From Nitrosomonadales bacterium (GTDB taxonomy: Bacteria > Pseudomonadota > Gammaproteobacteria > Burkholderiales > Gallionellaceae): a DNA stretch of 64,000 nucleotides. This document shows positions 18,865-31,263 of this stretch, piece after piece; position 1 is the first letter of the stretch, and every line of letters starts with the position of its first letter. The stretch is taken from positions 1 to 64,000 of the forward strand of contig JACRAT010000018.1 in the NCBI GenBank assembly GCA_016234685.1, written 5' to 3'. The notes under the pieces were generated by a model. It worked only from the letters and a program-made list of their open reading frames with translations, had not been told where the DNA came from and made no database searches. Position numbers and translations under genes: made by a program.

Positions 18865-20051
18865 TGCCGGTTTTTCCAGCCACCGCTGAGGTGGCAGTGC
18901 TGGTCAGTCTTGATTTCGGTGCGTCGGATTACGCCGAAAGTCTGGAAGAGTTGCGCCTGCTGGCAGAGAGTGCCGGGGTGCGCACTTGCGCAGTCGTTGA
19001 AGGTCGCAGGCAGCGTCCCGATGCCTCTCTGTTTGCTGGCAGCGGCAAAGTCGATGAGATCGCCGCCATCGCAGAGCAGCACGAAGCCTCCGTCGTCATC
19101 TTCAATCACGACCTGTCCCCTGCGCAGATGCGCAACCTCACCGCGAGACTCCAGACGCGGGTGATCGACCGTACCATGTTGATTCTAGACATCTTTGCGC
19201 TGCGTGCGCAAAGTCACGAGGGCAAGGTGCAGGTCGAGTTGGCGCAACTCAAGTATCTTTCCACTCGCTTGGTCGGTCTGAATCAGGACATGGGCCAGCA
19301 AAAGTTCGCCGTGGGTGCGCGTGGTCCCGGCGAGACCCAGCTTGAGTTGGACAGGCGCAAGCTGGCGCGTCGGGTCGAACTGCTCAATGATAGGCTGGTC
19401 AAGCTGCGTCGCCATCGTCAGGTGCAGCGGCGTGCGCGCAATCGCAGCGATGTGATGTCGGTATCCATCGTCGGCTACACCAATGCGGGCAAATCCACCT
19501 TGTTCAACCGGATGACGCACGCCAACGTCTATGTGGCGAATCAGCTGTTCGCCACGCTGGACACCACCGCGCGCCGTGTCTTCATCGAAGGGCCTGAGTT
19601 GCCGGAAGGCGAGGAGGGGACGGCGCGTGCGCGGAATCAGGTGGTGATGTCCGATACCGTGGGTTTCATCCGTCATCTGCCGCACGGACTGGTCGCGGCT
19701 TTCCGCAGTACCTTGGAAGAAACCACGCAGGCCGACCTATTGTTGCATGTGGTCGATGCCAATAGTTCTGAGCGGGACGATCAGATCACCGAAGTGAACA
19801 AGGTGCTGAAAGAGATCGGTGCACATGATATTCGGCAGGTTCTGGTTTTCAATAAGATCGACCTTGCCGGGTTGCCGCCCGCTGTGGAGCGGGACGAGTA
19901 TGGTAAAATCTGCCGCGTTTTCCTGAGCGCTAGGACGGGCGAGGGCGTGGATGGCTTGCGTCAGACCTTGGCGGAGTACGACGCCATGAATCGTGCAGGG
20001 CAACTGCATCAAATCGAACATATTGAGCAAACGGAAGAATCATGGGATTGA
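18864..20051 (+). CDS. hflX: ribosome-associated GTPase HflX
   Basis: A GTPase that splits stalled or hibernating 70S ribosomes, notably under heat stress. The 395 residues have the glycine-rich N-terminal domain (FAGSGKVDEI, GPGETQLELDRR, conserved), a coiled linker, and a TRAFAC G domain with G1 GYTNAGKST, G3 DTVGF and G4 NKID. It overlaps hfq by one base and hflK by ten bases, as expected for the hfq-hflX-hflKC operon. Confidence 0.96.
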   Translation: MPVFPATAEVAVLVSLDFGASDYAESLEELRLLAESAGVRTCAVVEGRRQRPDASLFAGSGKVDEIAAIAEQHEASVVIFNHDLSPAQMRNLTARLQTRVIDRTMLILDIFALRAQSHEGKVQVELAQLKYLSTRLVGLNQDMGQQKFAVGARGPGETQLELDRRKLARRVELLNDRLVKLRRHRQVQRRARNRSDVMSVSIVGYTNAGKSTLFNRMTHANVYVANQLFATLDTTARRVFIEGPELPEGEEGTARARNQVVMSDTVGFIRHLPHGLVAAFRSTLEETTQADLLLHVVDANSSERDDQITEVNKVLKEIGAHDIRQVLVFNKIDLAGLPPAVERDEYGKICRVFLSARTGEGVDGLRQTLAEYDAMNRAGQLHQIEHIEQTEESWD

Positions 20052-21247
20052 ACGACCCTCAGTGGGGGAAAAAGAACAGTGGCGGTCCGCCCGATCTGGA
20101 AGAGTTGCTGCGCAAGCTGAACGGCAAGCTGGAAGCGCTGCTGGGCAGTAAGCGCCCCGGCGGTACAGGTTCGTCTGGCGGTGGCGACAACAAGGGCAAA
20201 CCCCAAGTCGGCGGTGTCGGCGTGGGCTTAGTCGCGCTGATCGGCGTGCTGATCTGGGCTTCTACCGGTTTCTACATCGTTGATGCCAGCCAGCGTGGTT
20301 TGGTGTTGCGCTTCGGTAAATATGTCGATGAGACTCAGGCTGGGCCGCGTTGGCACTTGCCGTACCCCATCGAGACCGTGGAGATCGTCAACCTGAGTCA
20401 GGTGCGCACGGTCGAGATCGGCTACCGCGAGAACGTCAAGAACAAGATGCTGAGCGAATCGCTGATGCTGACCGATGACGAGAACATCATCGACATCCAG
20501 TTTGCCGTGCAATACTTCCTGAAAGACCCCGCCGAATATCTGTTCAACAACCGCTCGCCGGACGAGAACGTGCGTCAGGCCGCCGAGACCGCCATCCGCG
20601 AGATCGTCGGCAAGAACAAGATGGATTTCGTGCTGTACGAAGGACGTGAGCAAGTCGCAGCGTCTACCACCAAGCTGATCCAGGAGATCCTTGATCGCTA
20701 CAAATCCGGCATTCTGGTCAGCAAGGTGACCATGCAGAACGCTCAGCCGCCCGAGCAGGTGCAGGCCGCGTTCGACGATGCAGTGAAGGCCGGGCAGGAT
20801 CGTGAGCGCCAAAAGAACGAAGGCCAGGCTTATGCCAATGACGTGGTGCCGCGCGCCAAGGGCGCGGCGGCGCGTCTGATGCAAGAGGCCGATGGTTACA
20901 AGCAGGCGATGATCGCTAACGCCGAGGGTGATGCCAGCCGCTTCAAGCAGATTCTGGTCGAGTACGAAAAAGCACCGCAAGTCACGCGCGAACGTATGTA
21001 CATCGACATGATGCAGCAGGTGATGACGAATACCAGCAAGGTCATGGTGGATCAGAAGAATGGCAGCAATTTGCTGTATTTGCCACTGGATAAGTTGATC
21101 CAGAGCACGGCGGCTCCGGCTGCGGCGACGGTAGATGTGGGGCAGGTGGTCAAGCCTGCTGCTGAGACGGCTGCTCCAGCCAATGGTGACAACGGAGTTC
21201 TGCAACGGGCGCGTGAGTTGTTGGGACGTGAGCGGGGGGCGCGCTAA
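20042..21247 (+). CDS. hflK: FtsH modulator HflK
   Basis: An SPFH/prohibitin-family membrane protein that with HflC forms a large cage around FtsH and controls its access to membrane substrates. In 401 residues: a cytoplasmic Gly/Lys-rich N-terminus containing GSSGGGDNKGKP, a membrane helix at about 60-80, then the SPFH domain (YIVDASQRGLVLRFGKYVDE) and a long helical C-terminal region. The Ala/Glu-rich end is normal. It begins inside the last codons of hflX and is followed immediately by hflC. Confidence 0.95.
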   Translation: MGLNDPQWGKKNSGGPPDLEELLRKLNGKLEALLGSKRPGGTGSSGGGDNKGKPQVGGVGVGLVALIGVLIWASTGFYIVDASQRGLVLRFGKYVDETQAGPRWHLPYPIETVEIVNLSQVRTVEIGYRENVKNKMLSESLMLTDDENIIDIQFAVQYFLKDPAEYLFNNRSPDENVRQAAETAIREIVGKNKMDFVLYEGREQVAASTTKLIQEILDRYKSGILVSKVTMQNAQPPEQVQAAFDDAVKAGQDRERQKNEGQAYANDVVPRAKGAAARLMQEADGYKQAMIANAEGDASRFKQILVEYEKAPQVTRERMYIDMMQQVMTNTSKVMVDQKNGSNLLYLPLDKLIQSTAAPAAATVDVGQVVKPAAETAAPANGDNGVLQRARELLGRERGAR

Positions 21248-22138
21248 ATGAAAGATAATTTCGGAAATCTATTGATCGGCGCAGTGCTTACGCTGGTCGT
21301 GCTCAGTCTGAGCATCTTTGTGGTCGATCAGCGTCAGAGCGCCCTCGTGTTCCAGTTGGGCGAAGTGGTCAGCGTGAAGACCCAGCCGGGTTTGTACTTC
21401 AAGATTCCGCTGGTGCAGAACGTGCGTTATTTCGAATCGCGCATCCTCACTATGGATACGCCCGAGCCTGAGCGTTTTATCACCGCCGAGAAGAAGAACG
21501 TGCTGGTGGACTCCTTCGTGAAGTGGCGCATCGCCGATGTGAAACAGTATTACATCAGCGTCAGCGGTGACGAGATGCGGGCACAGACGCGCTTGATGCA
21601 GACCGTCAACGCCGCCATGCGCGAAGAGTTCGGCAAGCGCACCATCCACGAAGTCGTCTCCGGTGAGCGCAGCGAGATCATGAAGGTGTTGCGCGAGAAG
21701 GCCAGTGCCGATGCCGCCAAGATCGGCGTGGAAGTGCTGGATGTGCGCGTCAAGCGTGTCGATTTCCCCTCCGAGATCAGCGGTTCGGTCTATAGCCGGA
21801 TGGATGCCGAGCGTAAGCGCGTCGCCAACGAACTGCGCGCCACGGGTAACGCCGAGAGCGAAAAGATCCGTGCCGATGCGGATCGTCAGCGCGAAGTGAT
21901 TCTGGCCGAAGCCTACCGCGAGGCGCAGAAGATCAAGGGCGAGGGCGATGCCAAGGCGGCGGCGATCTATGCTGGTGCGTTCGGACGCAACCCCGAGTTC
22001 TATTCGTTTTACCGCAGCCTTGAAGCTTACAAGCAGAGCTTCAAGAGCAAGAGCGATGTCATGGTGGTCGATCCCAGTTCTGCCTTCTTCAAGTATCTGA
22101 AGGGAACGGGGGCTCCGGCCAAGGCGGCGACTAAGTAG
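21248..22138 (+). CDS. hflC: FtsH modulator HflC
   Basis: Partner of HflK in the FtsH-HflKC supercomplex. The 296-residue protein has an N-terminal membrane anchor (about 8-27), then an SPFH domain starting FVVDQRQSALVFQLGEVVS and the helical AYREAQKIKGEGDAKAAAIY segment. ATG 21248 comes directly after the hflK TAA. FtsH itself is encoded separately at 9.5 kb, as is normal. Confidence 0.95.
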   Translation: MKDNFGNLLIGAVLTLVVLSLSIFVVDQRQSALVFQLGEVVSVKTQPGLYFKIPLVQNVRYFESRILTMDTPEPERFITAEKKNVLVDSFVKWRIADVKQYYISVSGDEMRAQTRLMQTVNAAMREEFGKRTIHEVVSGERSEIMKVLREKASADAAKIGVEVLDVRVKRVDFPSEISGSVYSRMDAERKRVANELRATGNAESEKIRADADRQREVILAEAYREAQKIKGEGDAKAAAIYAGAFGRNPEFYSFYRSLEAYKQSFKSKSDVMVVDPSSAFFKYLKGTGAPAKAATK

Positions 22139-22139
22139 G

Positions 22140-22324
22140 ATGGCCGATTACTGGTTGGTGGCGCTGGCCCTGATGCTGGTGTTGGAAGGGATGATGCCCT
22201 TCCTTTTTCCGGCCGCTTGGCGAGAGACCTTCCTGAAGATAATCCGTTTTTCCGATGCGCAACTGCGTTTTATGGGCATGACTGCCATGCTGAGTGGTCT
22301 GCTGCTGCTTTATTGGGCGAAATA

Positions 22325-22325
<1 letters not shown>
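22140..22325 (+). CDS. DUF2065 small membrane protein
   Basis: A 61-residue protein with two membrane helices (about 5-22, WLVALALMLVLEGMMPFLF, and 41-58). The family DUF2065 (YjeT) is found almost always behind hflC in Beta- and Gammaproteobacteria. Its function is unknown; the fixed location suggests a link to the FtsH-HflKC complex, which is inference. It overlaps the hisZ start codon by one base (TAATG). Confidence 0.88.
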
Positions 22326-24884
<2,559 letters not shown>

Positions 24885-24912
24885 AACCAGGCTGGACTAG
24901 CTGAGATGATAA

Positions 24913-24937
24913 GGGCTGCCGAGAGGCAGCTCTTTTT
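24913..24937 (+). terminator. terminator after purA
   Basis: GGGCTGCC (24913-24920) pairs with GGCAGCTC (24925-24932) across a GAGA loop, followed by TTTTT. The single G-T wobble near the base does not weaken it much. It lies about 30 bases after the purA stop. Confidence 0.8.
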
Positions 24938-25021
24938 GCTTGCTGGGTTTTTATTTGCTTTTCTTAGGGAAACTCTGCGTAAGTCGTCATCCCCGCAAAT
25001 CGACTGGTACAGCAGGAAAGC

Positions 25022-25177
25022 TTGCGCTGGAGAATCAGCAATACGATGGACTCGGCGTTTTGCGTGGAATGTTTGGAAGAGGTCAGCGGCGTGGACGGAC
25101 GCAGGCGTGCGCTGGATAACATCTTTGCTGATCGCTTATGGCGGAGCGTCAAATACGAAGACGTGTATTTGAAGGAT
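25022..25177 (+). pseudogene. IS3-family transposase OrfB relic with internal deletion
   Basis: The frame gives RWRISNTMDSAFCVECLEE (the middle of the rve integrase domain, normally LSNTLD..FC.EALEE) directly joined to VDGRRRALDNIFADRLWRSV and KYEDVYLK (normally SMDGKGRALDNIFVERLWRSVKYE). The intervening NTDQGSQFTS block with a catalytic Asp is missing, and both ends of the protein are absent, so it cannot be active. The OrfB type is the usual partner of the OrfA seen at 1-49. It fills most of the 300-base gap between purA and smr. Confidence 0.75.
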
Positions 25178-25187
25178 ATTGCTAACC

Positions 25188-25706
25188 CTACGTCGCTCCT
25201 GCGCGTAGCAACACCCATACCGCGCCGCCTCCGCCGTGCATCGCTGCCGGTTCGCAGAAGGCCAGCACCTGCGGGTGTTGCGTCAGCCAGTGGCGGGTGT
25301 GGCGTTTCAGCAGGCCGTCGCTGCCGTCGGGGGTGCGGCCTTTGCCGTGGATGATGTTGACGCAGCGGAATCGGTTTTGGGCGGCTGCGGCGAGGAAGGT
25401 CTGTAGCAGGCTGCGGGCGGATTCGCTGGTGAGGCCGTGTAGGTCGAGCTCGTCTTGCACAGGGAATTGGCCGCGACGCAGTTTGCGTAGCGTCATGCGT
25501 GATAGGCCGTTGCGCAGGAATTCTTCGGGCGCGTAAGCGTGTTCATGCGGATCGCGCAGTACGTCAGGAGTAGGGGCGGGCGGGGGCGTTGGGCGACGCA
25601 GCGGGCGCGTCTTGGCGGGAGTCGGGGCGATGCGACCATCGGGTGTCAGCGGGGTGACACCCTGTATGGTTAGCCGGAATAGTTCCGTGTCGGTCTCGTG
25701 CGTCAC
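25188..25706 (-). CDS. Smr-domain endonuclease-like protein
   Basis: A 172-residue protein with a C-terminal Smr domain: DELDLHGLTSESARSLLQTF, then the catalytic-type motif IIHGKG. It ends in a GGGGAVWVLLR strand. The N-terminal half is Pro/Thr-rich and includes the conserved FLRNGLSRMTLRKLRRGQF segment of the small YdaL/SmrA-like proteins. Smr domains nick branched or mismatched DNA or cut RNA; the substrate here is unknown. It directly follows trxB on the same strand, an arrangement seen in other Betaproteobacteria. Confidence 0.85.
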   Translation of the reverse strand: MTHETDTELFRLTIQGVTPLTPDGRIAPTPAKTRPLRRPTPPPAPTPDVLRDPHEHAYAPEEFLRNGLSRMTLRKLRRGQFPVQDELDLHGLTSESARSLLQTFLAAAAQNRFRCVNIIHGKGRTPDGSDGLLKRHTRHWLTQHPQVLAFCEPAAMHGGGGAVWVLLRAGAT

Positions 25707-26699
<993 letters not shown>

Positions 26700-26739
26700 T
26701 TAACAGTAGGGCAGGGGAGCTGTCGAGTAAAATACTCGA

Positions 26740-27708
26740 ATGATTTTTTCGTACCGAATCGCCCTTCTTTCCCTGTTGCTGACGCTGCCCGGCGTGAGCG
26801 CCGCGCAATTCTCCGGTGTGCCCGAGTTCATCGACGAGATGGTCGCCAAGCACCATTTCAAGCGCGCCGAGCTGGAACAAGTGTTCGCCCGTGCGCGCTA
26901 TCGCCAGCCCATCATCGACGCCATCTCCGTGCCGAACATGGCTAGGCCGTGGCCGGAATATCGCGCCTCCTTCGTCAATGCACGGCGCATCAGCGCTGGC
27001 AAGAAGTTCTGGCAGCAGCATCGTCTTGCCCTGAGACGGGCCGAGCGGCGCTATGGCGTCCCGGCCGAGATCATTGCCGCCGTCATCGGCGTGGAGACGA
27101 TCTACGGTGGCAACACCGGCAACTTTCGCACACTGGACGCTCTCACCACGCTGGCCTTTGAATATCCCCGTCGCGCCAGCTTCTTCCGGGGCGAACTGGA
27201 GCAATATCTGCTGCTGGCGCGCGAGCAGGATTTCAACCTGCTGGCAGTGCAGGGTTCTTACGCAGGCGCGCTCGGCATCCCGCAATTCATGCCCGGCAGC
27301 TACCGAAAATACGCCGTCGATTTCAACGGGGACGGCAAGATAGACCTGTTGCGTACGCCGGAAGACGCCATCGGCAGCGTCGCCCATTACCTGAAGGAAT
27401 ACGGATGGAAAAAAGGCGAACCCATCGCCGTGCGCGCCCGCGTGAGCGATGAGCAATGTCCGGGCGAGATCGAATCGGCACGTTCGCTATCGGAATGGCG
27501 CGAGATCGGGGTTGAGCCGGTCGCCCATCAGACGCTGCACGGGGACAAGAGCGCGCTGCTGCTCGACTTCACCGTGCCCGACGGCAAGGAATTCTGGCTG
27601 GGCTTCGACAACTTCTACGCCATCACCCGCTACAACAACAGCTATTACTACGCCATGTCTGTCTATCAGCTGGCCGAGGCGCTGCGCGTGACCAAAGTAC
27701 CACGGTAA
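26740..27708 (+). CDS. mltB: lytic murein transglycosylase B
   Basis: Cleaves the MurNAc-GlcNAc bond of peptidoglycan with formation of 1,6-anhydro-MurNAc. The 322-residue precursor has a signal peptide (about 1-22, ending GVSAAQ) without a lipobox, so it is predicted to be periplasmic rather than a lipoprotein. The SLT family 3 core includes catalytic Glu119 in AAVIGVETIYGGNTG, then GALGIPQFMPGSY and the EF-like DFNGDGKIDL. It is monocistronic as far as the sequence shows. Confidence 0.9.
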   Translation: MIFSYRIALLSLLLTLPGVSAAQFSGVPEFIDEMVAKHHFKRAELEQVFARARYRQPIIDAISVPNMARPWPEYRASFVNARRISAGKKFWQQHRLALRRAERRYGVPAEIIAAVIGVETIYGGNTGNFRTLDALTTLAFEYPRRASFFRGELEQYLLLAREQDFNLLAVQGSYAGALGIPQFMPGSYRKYAVDFNGDGKIDLLRTPEDAIGSVAHYLKEYGWKKGEPIAVRARVSDEQCPGEIESARSLSEWREIGVEPVAHQTLHGDKSALLLDFTVPDGKEFWLGFDNFYAITRYNNSYYYAMSVYQLAEALRVTKVPR

Positions 27709-27770
27709 AACCTCACCGGTGATGCCCAGTTGACGCCAATTGAGTGATTGGAAAATCGGTTTGTGCCGGA

Positions 27771-28016
27771 CTAGAGCAAAATAACCCCCTCTCCCTTACG
27801 AAGACACATATAAGCCAGATCTGCATTTGTGTAGTCGGCCTTATTAAGACGAATCCAGCTTAATTCTACTGACTCAATCAAAGTATCAAACTGATCACAA
27901 GTGAGAATCGCAGGGAAATCGACACCGATGTATAAAGATGGGATTGTCAAATCAATCCACTTTAGCTTCTCGGTGGCCCTGAGTATTGCTTCGAATTCGT
28001 TTTTTCCCGTAGTCAA
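27771..28016 (-). CDS. hypothetical 81-residue protein
   Basis: A minus-strand frame starting at TTG 28016, five bases after the stop of the HerA-like gene, coding for a soluble, Leu/Ile-rich protein (ATEKLKWIDLTIPSLYIG and SWIRLNKADYTNADLAYM). No motif, signal peptide or membrane helix is visible and I do not recognise a family. Its base composition is clearly more AT-rich than that of its neighbours. The start lacks a good ribosome site, so it may be the remnant of a longer gene or be coupled to the upstream gene. Confidence 0.35.
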   Translation of the reverse strand: MTTGKNEFEAILRATEKLKWIDLTIPSLYIGVDFPAILTCDQFDTLIESVELSWIRLNKADYTNADLAYMCLRKGEGVILL

Positions 28017-28021
28017 GTTTT

Positions 28022-29530
28022 CTAACGTCGTCCCCCCAGCAACGATCCCAATACGCCGCGAATGATCTGTCGTCCTACCTCCGAGCCTATCGTCCGCGCG
28101 GCACTCTTCAGGATGGCTTCGCCTACGCTTTGATTGCGTGATGGGCTGCGGCGGCTAGAGTTACTTCCGCCCAACACGCTACCCAGCATGTCACCGAGTC
28201 CACCACCCGAGGCGGGGGATTCCTGTTGTCTGCTGGGTTCGGCTTGGCGCTGGGTGGTTCGGCCCTTGAGGATCTCGTAGGCGGATTCGCGGTCGATGGC
28301 GGCTTCGTAGTGGCCGGCGAGCAGCGAGGACTGGATGATGCGCTGGCGTTCGGCGGCGGTGATCGGGCCGATCTGGGCTTGCGGCGGGACGATGTAGCCG
28401 CGCTGGACGACAGTGGGGCGGCCTTTCTCGTCGAGCAGCGAAACCAGTGCTTCGCCGACGCCGAGTTCGGTGATGGCGGCTTGTTCGTCGAGTTCGGGGT
28501 TGTCGCGCATGGTCTCGGCGGCGGCGCGCACCGCTTTCTGGTCGCGCACCGAGAAGGCGCGCAGGGCGTGCTGGACGCGGTTGCCGAGTTGCGACAGTAC
28601 CTTGTCCGGCACGTCGGTCGGATTCTGGGTGACGAAATACACGCCCACGCCCTTGGAGCGGATCAAACGCACCACTTGCTCGACCTTGTCGATCAAGGCG
28701 GGCGGTGCGTCGCTGAACAGCAGGTGGGCTTCGTCGAAGAAGAACACCAGACGCGGTTTGTCGAGGTCGCCCGCTTCCGGCAGGTTCTCGAACAGTTCGG
28801 AGAGCAGCCACAGCAGCAGGGTAGAGTACACCTTGGGCGAGTTCATCAGCTTGTCGGCAGCGAGGATGTTGATCGTGCCGAATCCCTGACGGTCGGTCTG
28901 CATCAGGTCGTCTATGTTCAGCATCGGCTCGCCGAACAGCGGTTCCGCGCCTTGTTGTTCCAGCTCCAACAGGCCGCGCTGGATGGCACCGATGCTGGCG
29001 GTGGAGATGTTGCCGTACTCGCTGGTGAACGATTTTGCGTTTTCGCCCACATGTTGAACCATCGCGCGCAAGTCCTTGAAATCAAGCAGCAGCAGCCCGC
29101 TGTCATCGGCGATCTTGAATACCAGCGAGAGCACGCCTTGTTGCACGTCATTTAGATTCAACATGCGTCCCAGCAGCAGCGGGCCGACATCGGTGACCGT
29201 GGCGCGCACCGGGTGACCTTGCGAACCTTCGATATCCCAGAAGGTCACCGGGTAAGCGCGATGCGCGAAATTTTCCAGTTGTAACTGTTCGACGCGCGCC
29301 TCGACTTTGGCGTTGCCGCCGCCGATCTTGGCCATGCCGGACAGGTCGCCCTTGATGTCGGACAGGAACACCGGCACGCCAATGCGTGAGAACGATTCCG
29401 CCAGCGATTGCAGGGTGACGCTCTTGCCGGTGCCGGTAGCGCCGGTGATGAGGCCGTGGCGGTTGGCCATCTGCGGTAGCAGGACGAGTTCGTGGTCGGC
29501 GTTCTTGGCGATCAGCAGCGGTTCGGTCAT
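28022..29530 (-). CDS. HerA/FtsK-like ATPase of the DUF853 (YjgR) family
   Basis: A 502-residue P-loop ATPase with Walker [11 protein letters not shown] (30-39) and Walker [12 protein letters not shown], in the HerA-FtsK clade. The central region has the conserved [20 protein letters not shown] segment. The C-terminus has a Gly/Ser-rich stretch ([20 protein letters not shown]) before a short conserved end (GSLLGGRR). YjgR-type proteins are widespread, and their cellular role is not established. It starts 195 bases from divergent yebC across a pair of REP-like hairpins. Confidence 0.88.
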   Translation of the reverse strand: MTEPLLIAKNADHELVLLPQMANRHGLITGATGTGKSVTLQSLAESFSRIGVPVFLSDIKGDLSGMAKIGGGNAKVEARVEQLQLENFAHRAYPVTFWDIEGSQGHPVRATVTDVGPLLLGRMLNLNDVQQGVLSLVFKIADDSGLLLLDFKDLRAMVQHVGENAKSFTSEYGNISTASIGAIQRGLLELEQQGAEPLFGEPMLNIDDLMQTDRQGFGTINILAADKLMNSPKVYSTLLLWLLSELFENLPEAGDLDKPRLVFFFDEAHLLFSDAPPALIDKVEQVVRLIRSKGVGVYFVTQNPTDVPDKVLSQLGNRVQHALRAFSVRDQKAVRAAAETMRDNPELDEQAAITELGVGEALVSLLDEKGRPTVVQRGYIVPPQAQIGPITAAERQRIIQSSLLAGHYEAAIDRESAYEILKGRTTQRQAEPSRQQESPASGGGLGDMLGSVLGGSNSSRRSPSRNQSVGEAILKSAARTIGSEVGRQIIRGVLGSLLGGRR

Positions 29531-29568
29531 GGTGGTTCCTGTTAGTTTCTATGGGCTCGGGAATTCTG

Positions 29569-29650
29569 CCCGTTCGTCCTGAGCTTGTCGAAGGATGAAC
29601 GGCTTGAGCGTTACTCTTGTTCCCAGTTCGATAAGCTCACCACGAACGAA
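29569..29650. repeat. pair of REP-like hairpins with AGCTTGTCGAA core
   Basis: CCGTTCGTCCTGAGCTTGTC continuing to GATGAACGG (29570-29602) is a hairpin. CAGTTCGATAAGCTCACCAC with GAACGAA (29623-29650) is a related unit in inverted orientation. The motif type (GTTCGTCCTGAGCTTGTCGAA) is a widespread intergenic REP-like sequence in proteobacteria. It separates the HerA-like gene from yebC. A degraded relative is at 48348-48383. Confidence 0.65.
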
Positions 29651-29724
29651 GCTAAGTAGGGCGCCCGTTGGGTTGGGATGCTGAAAATGATACCATTGCG
29701 CGCAATTATTGAACGGAGAGCATC

Positions 29725-30450
29725 ATGGCAGGACACAGCAAATGGGCCAACATCCAGCACCGCAAAGGGCGTCAGGATGCCAAGCGCGGGCAGATCTTCA
29801 CCCGGCTCATCAAGGAGATCACCGTTGCTGCCAAGCTGGGCGGTAGCGATGCCGATACCAATCCGCGCCTGCGTCTGGCGATGGAAAAGGCCTACGACAA
29901 CAACATGCCCAAGGATAACGTCGAGCGCGCCATCAAGCGCGGTGCGGGCGAGCTGGAGGGCGTGGACTATATGGAACTGCGCTACGAAGGCTACGGCATC
30001 AATGGCGCGGCCGTGATGGTCGATTGCATGACGGACAACAAGACCCGCACCGTGGCCGATGTGCGCCATGCTTTCACCAAGTATGGCGGCAATCTGGGTA
30101 CGGACGGCTCGGTGGCGTTCCTGTTCAAGCATTGCGGCTACTTGGTGTTCGCTCCCGGAGTGGATGAGGATGCGCTGATGGAAGTGGCGCTGGACGCAGG
30201 TGCGGAAGACATCGTCAATCACGACGACGGCAGCATCGAAGTCATCACTGCGCCGCACGACTTCGTGGCGGTCAAGCAACGTCTGGAAGCAGCGGGTTTC
30301 AAGGCAGAGATGGGCGAAGTCACCATGAAGCCTGAGAACGAAGTGGTATTCAGCGGTGACGATGCCGTGCGTATGCAGAAGCTGCTGGATGCGCTGGAAG
30401 ACGTGGGCGACGTGCAGGAAGTCTATACGACGGCGGTGATTGAAGAGTGA
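29725..30450 (+). CDS. yebC: YebC/PmpR-family regulator or translation factor
   Basis: A 241-residue protein with the canonical opening [20 protein letters not shown], the three-domain YebC fold and the [20 protein letters not shown] segment. YebC proteins have been described as DNA-binding regulators, and members also relieve ribosome stalling at proline stretches. Location directly upstream of ruvC is conserved in proteobacteria. Its TGA overlaps a GTG (GTGA at 30447-30450) that starts the ruvC frame, so the two are translationally coupled. Confidence 0.93.
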   Translation: MAGHSKWANIQHRKGRQDAKRGQIFTRLIKEITVAAKLGGSDADTNPRLRLAMEKAYDNNMPKDNVERAIKRGAGELEGVDYMELRYEGYGINGAAVMVDCMTDNKTRTVADVRHAFTKYGGNLGTDGSVAFLFKHCGYLVFAPGVDEDALMEVALDAGAEDIVNHDDGSIEVITAPHDFVAVKQRLEAAGFKAEMGEVTMKPENEVVFSGDDAVRMQKLLDALEDVGDVQEVYTTAVIEE

Positions 30451-31073
30451 AATCGGAGAAGGGAGAAGGGAGAAGGGAGAAGGGTAACAGCGGAGCCGAG
30501 GGTTTTACCCTTTCCCCTTCTCCCTTCTCACTTACCTCAAGCCCTCCTTCTCACATAAGGATTCTTGGCATCGACCCCGGCCTGCGTATCACCGGGTTCG
30601 GCATCTTAGACAAGCAAGGTCAGCATCTCCACTACGTCGCCAGCGGCTGCATCAAGACACCGGCGGGCGAGTTGCCGGAGCGTCTGAAGGTCATCCTCCA
30701 GTCTTTGAGCGAAGTCATCGCCCAGCACCAGCCGCAGCAGTGTGCGGTGGAGAAGGTCTTCGTCAACGTGAATCCGCAATCCACGTTGTTGCTCGGACAG
30801 GCGCGCGGCGCGGCGATTTGCGCGGCGGTGCTGGCGGATCTGCCGGTGGCGGAATACACCGCTTTGCAGGTGAAGCAGGCGGTGGTGGGCAACGGTCATG
30901 CCGCCAAGGAGCAGGTGCAGGAGATGGTGAAACGGCTGCTCAACTTGTCTGGCACACCCAGCCCGGATGCGGCGGATGCGCTGGCCTGCGCCATCTGTCA
31001 CGCCCACGGCGGCATGGGCTTGGGGGCATTGGCGACCAAGGGATTACGCGTCAAAGGCGGGCGTCTGGTGTGA
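30447..31073 (+). CDS. ruvC: Holliday-junction resolvase RuvC with repeat-encoded N-terminal extension
   Basis: RuvC cuts Holliday junctions bound by RuvAB. The RuvC core begins at residue 37 ([18 protein letters not shown], catalytic Asp43) and is 172 residues, the usual size, with the acidic partners in AVEKVFVN and [10 protein letters not shown]. The odd part is the start. The codon where M1 is expected is ATA (30555), and no ATG, GTG or TTG lies between it and GTG 30447. That GTG overlaps the yebC stop, so a 36-residue extension starting [14 protein letters not shown], encoded by a GA-rich hairpin repeat, is predicted. The only alternative is rare ATA or ATT initiation. Confidence 0.9.
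   Translation: MKSEKGEGRREKGNSGAEGFTLSPSPFSLTSSPPSHIRILGIDPGLRITGFGILDKQGQHLHYVASGCIKTPAGELPERLKVILQSLSEVIAQHQPQQCAVEKVFVNVNPQSTLLLGQARGAAICAAVLADLPVAEYTALQVKQAVVGNGHAAKEQVQEMVKRLLNLSGTPSPDAADALACAICHAHGGMGLGALATKGLRVKGGRLV
30455..30529. repeat. GA-rich hairpin repeat (family 1, copy b) at the start of ruvC
   Basis: The purine arm GGAGAAGGGAGAAGGGAGAA (four GGGAGAA units) is followed by the centre GTAACAGCGGAGCCGAGGGT and pyrimidine arm TTACCCTTTCCCCTTCTCCC. The centre matches the inverse of copy a (4584-4660) around GGTTTTACCC. It lies wholly inside the open ruvC frame, in the same frame as copy a has before carB: both read EKGE...REKG and then SPSPF or PSPFPLPPS. Confidence 0.85.
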
Positions 31074-31143
31074 AGATTTTGCGTGTGCAGGACGATTCCC
31101 CAGCCCTCGCGGGCGGTATCATGCGCACCTGTTACATTAACTC

Positions 31144-31216
31144 GAAACTCGCGCAGCGATTCGTTTGCCCCCTCGCCCTCCGGGAGCGGGTCGGGGTGAG
31201 GGGAATGGCGAGTTTC
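31144..31216. repeat. REP/MITE-like element between ruvC and ruvA
   Basis: Perfect 9-base outer arms, GAAACTCGC (31144-31152) and GCGAGTTTC (31208-31216), enclose an inner hairpin of the type CCCCTCGCCCTCCGGGAG / CGGGTCGGGGTGAGGGG, a common intergenic palindrome in proteobacteria. The element is 73 bases and fills much of the ruvC-ruvA gap without disturbing either frame. Confidence 0.7.
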
Positions 31217-31263
31217 ATCACTGAGTAGGGCATTTCCTATGCCCGCTAGGATTGAGGAATATC

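Noticed and set aside
24960-25021. GTCATCCCCGC-like stretch left of the IS relic
   Set aside because: It resembles part of the common GTCATTCCCGC intergenic repeat but lacks a matching inverted arm, so no element could be defined.
28226-29155. 309-codon plus-strand frame opposite the HerA-like gene
   Set aside because: Antisense shadow, Gly/Val/Arg-rich, without its own ribosome site or domains.
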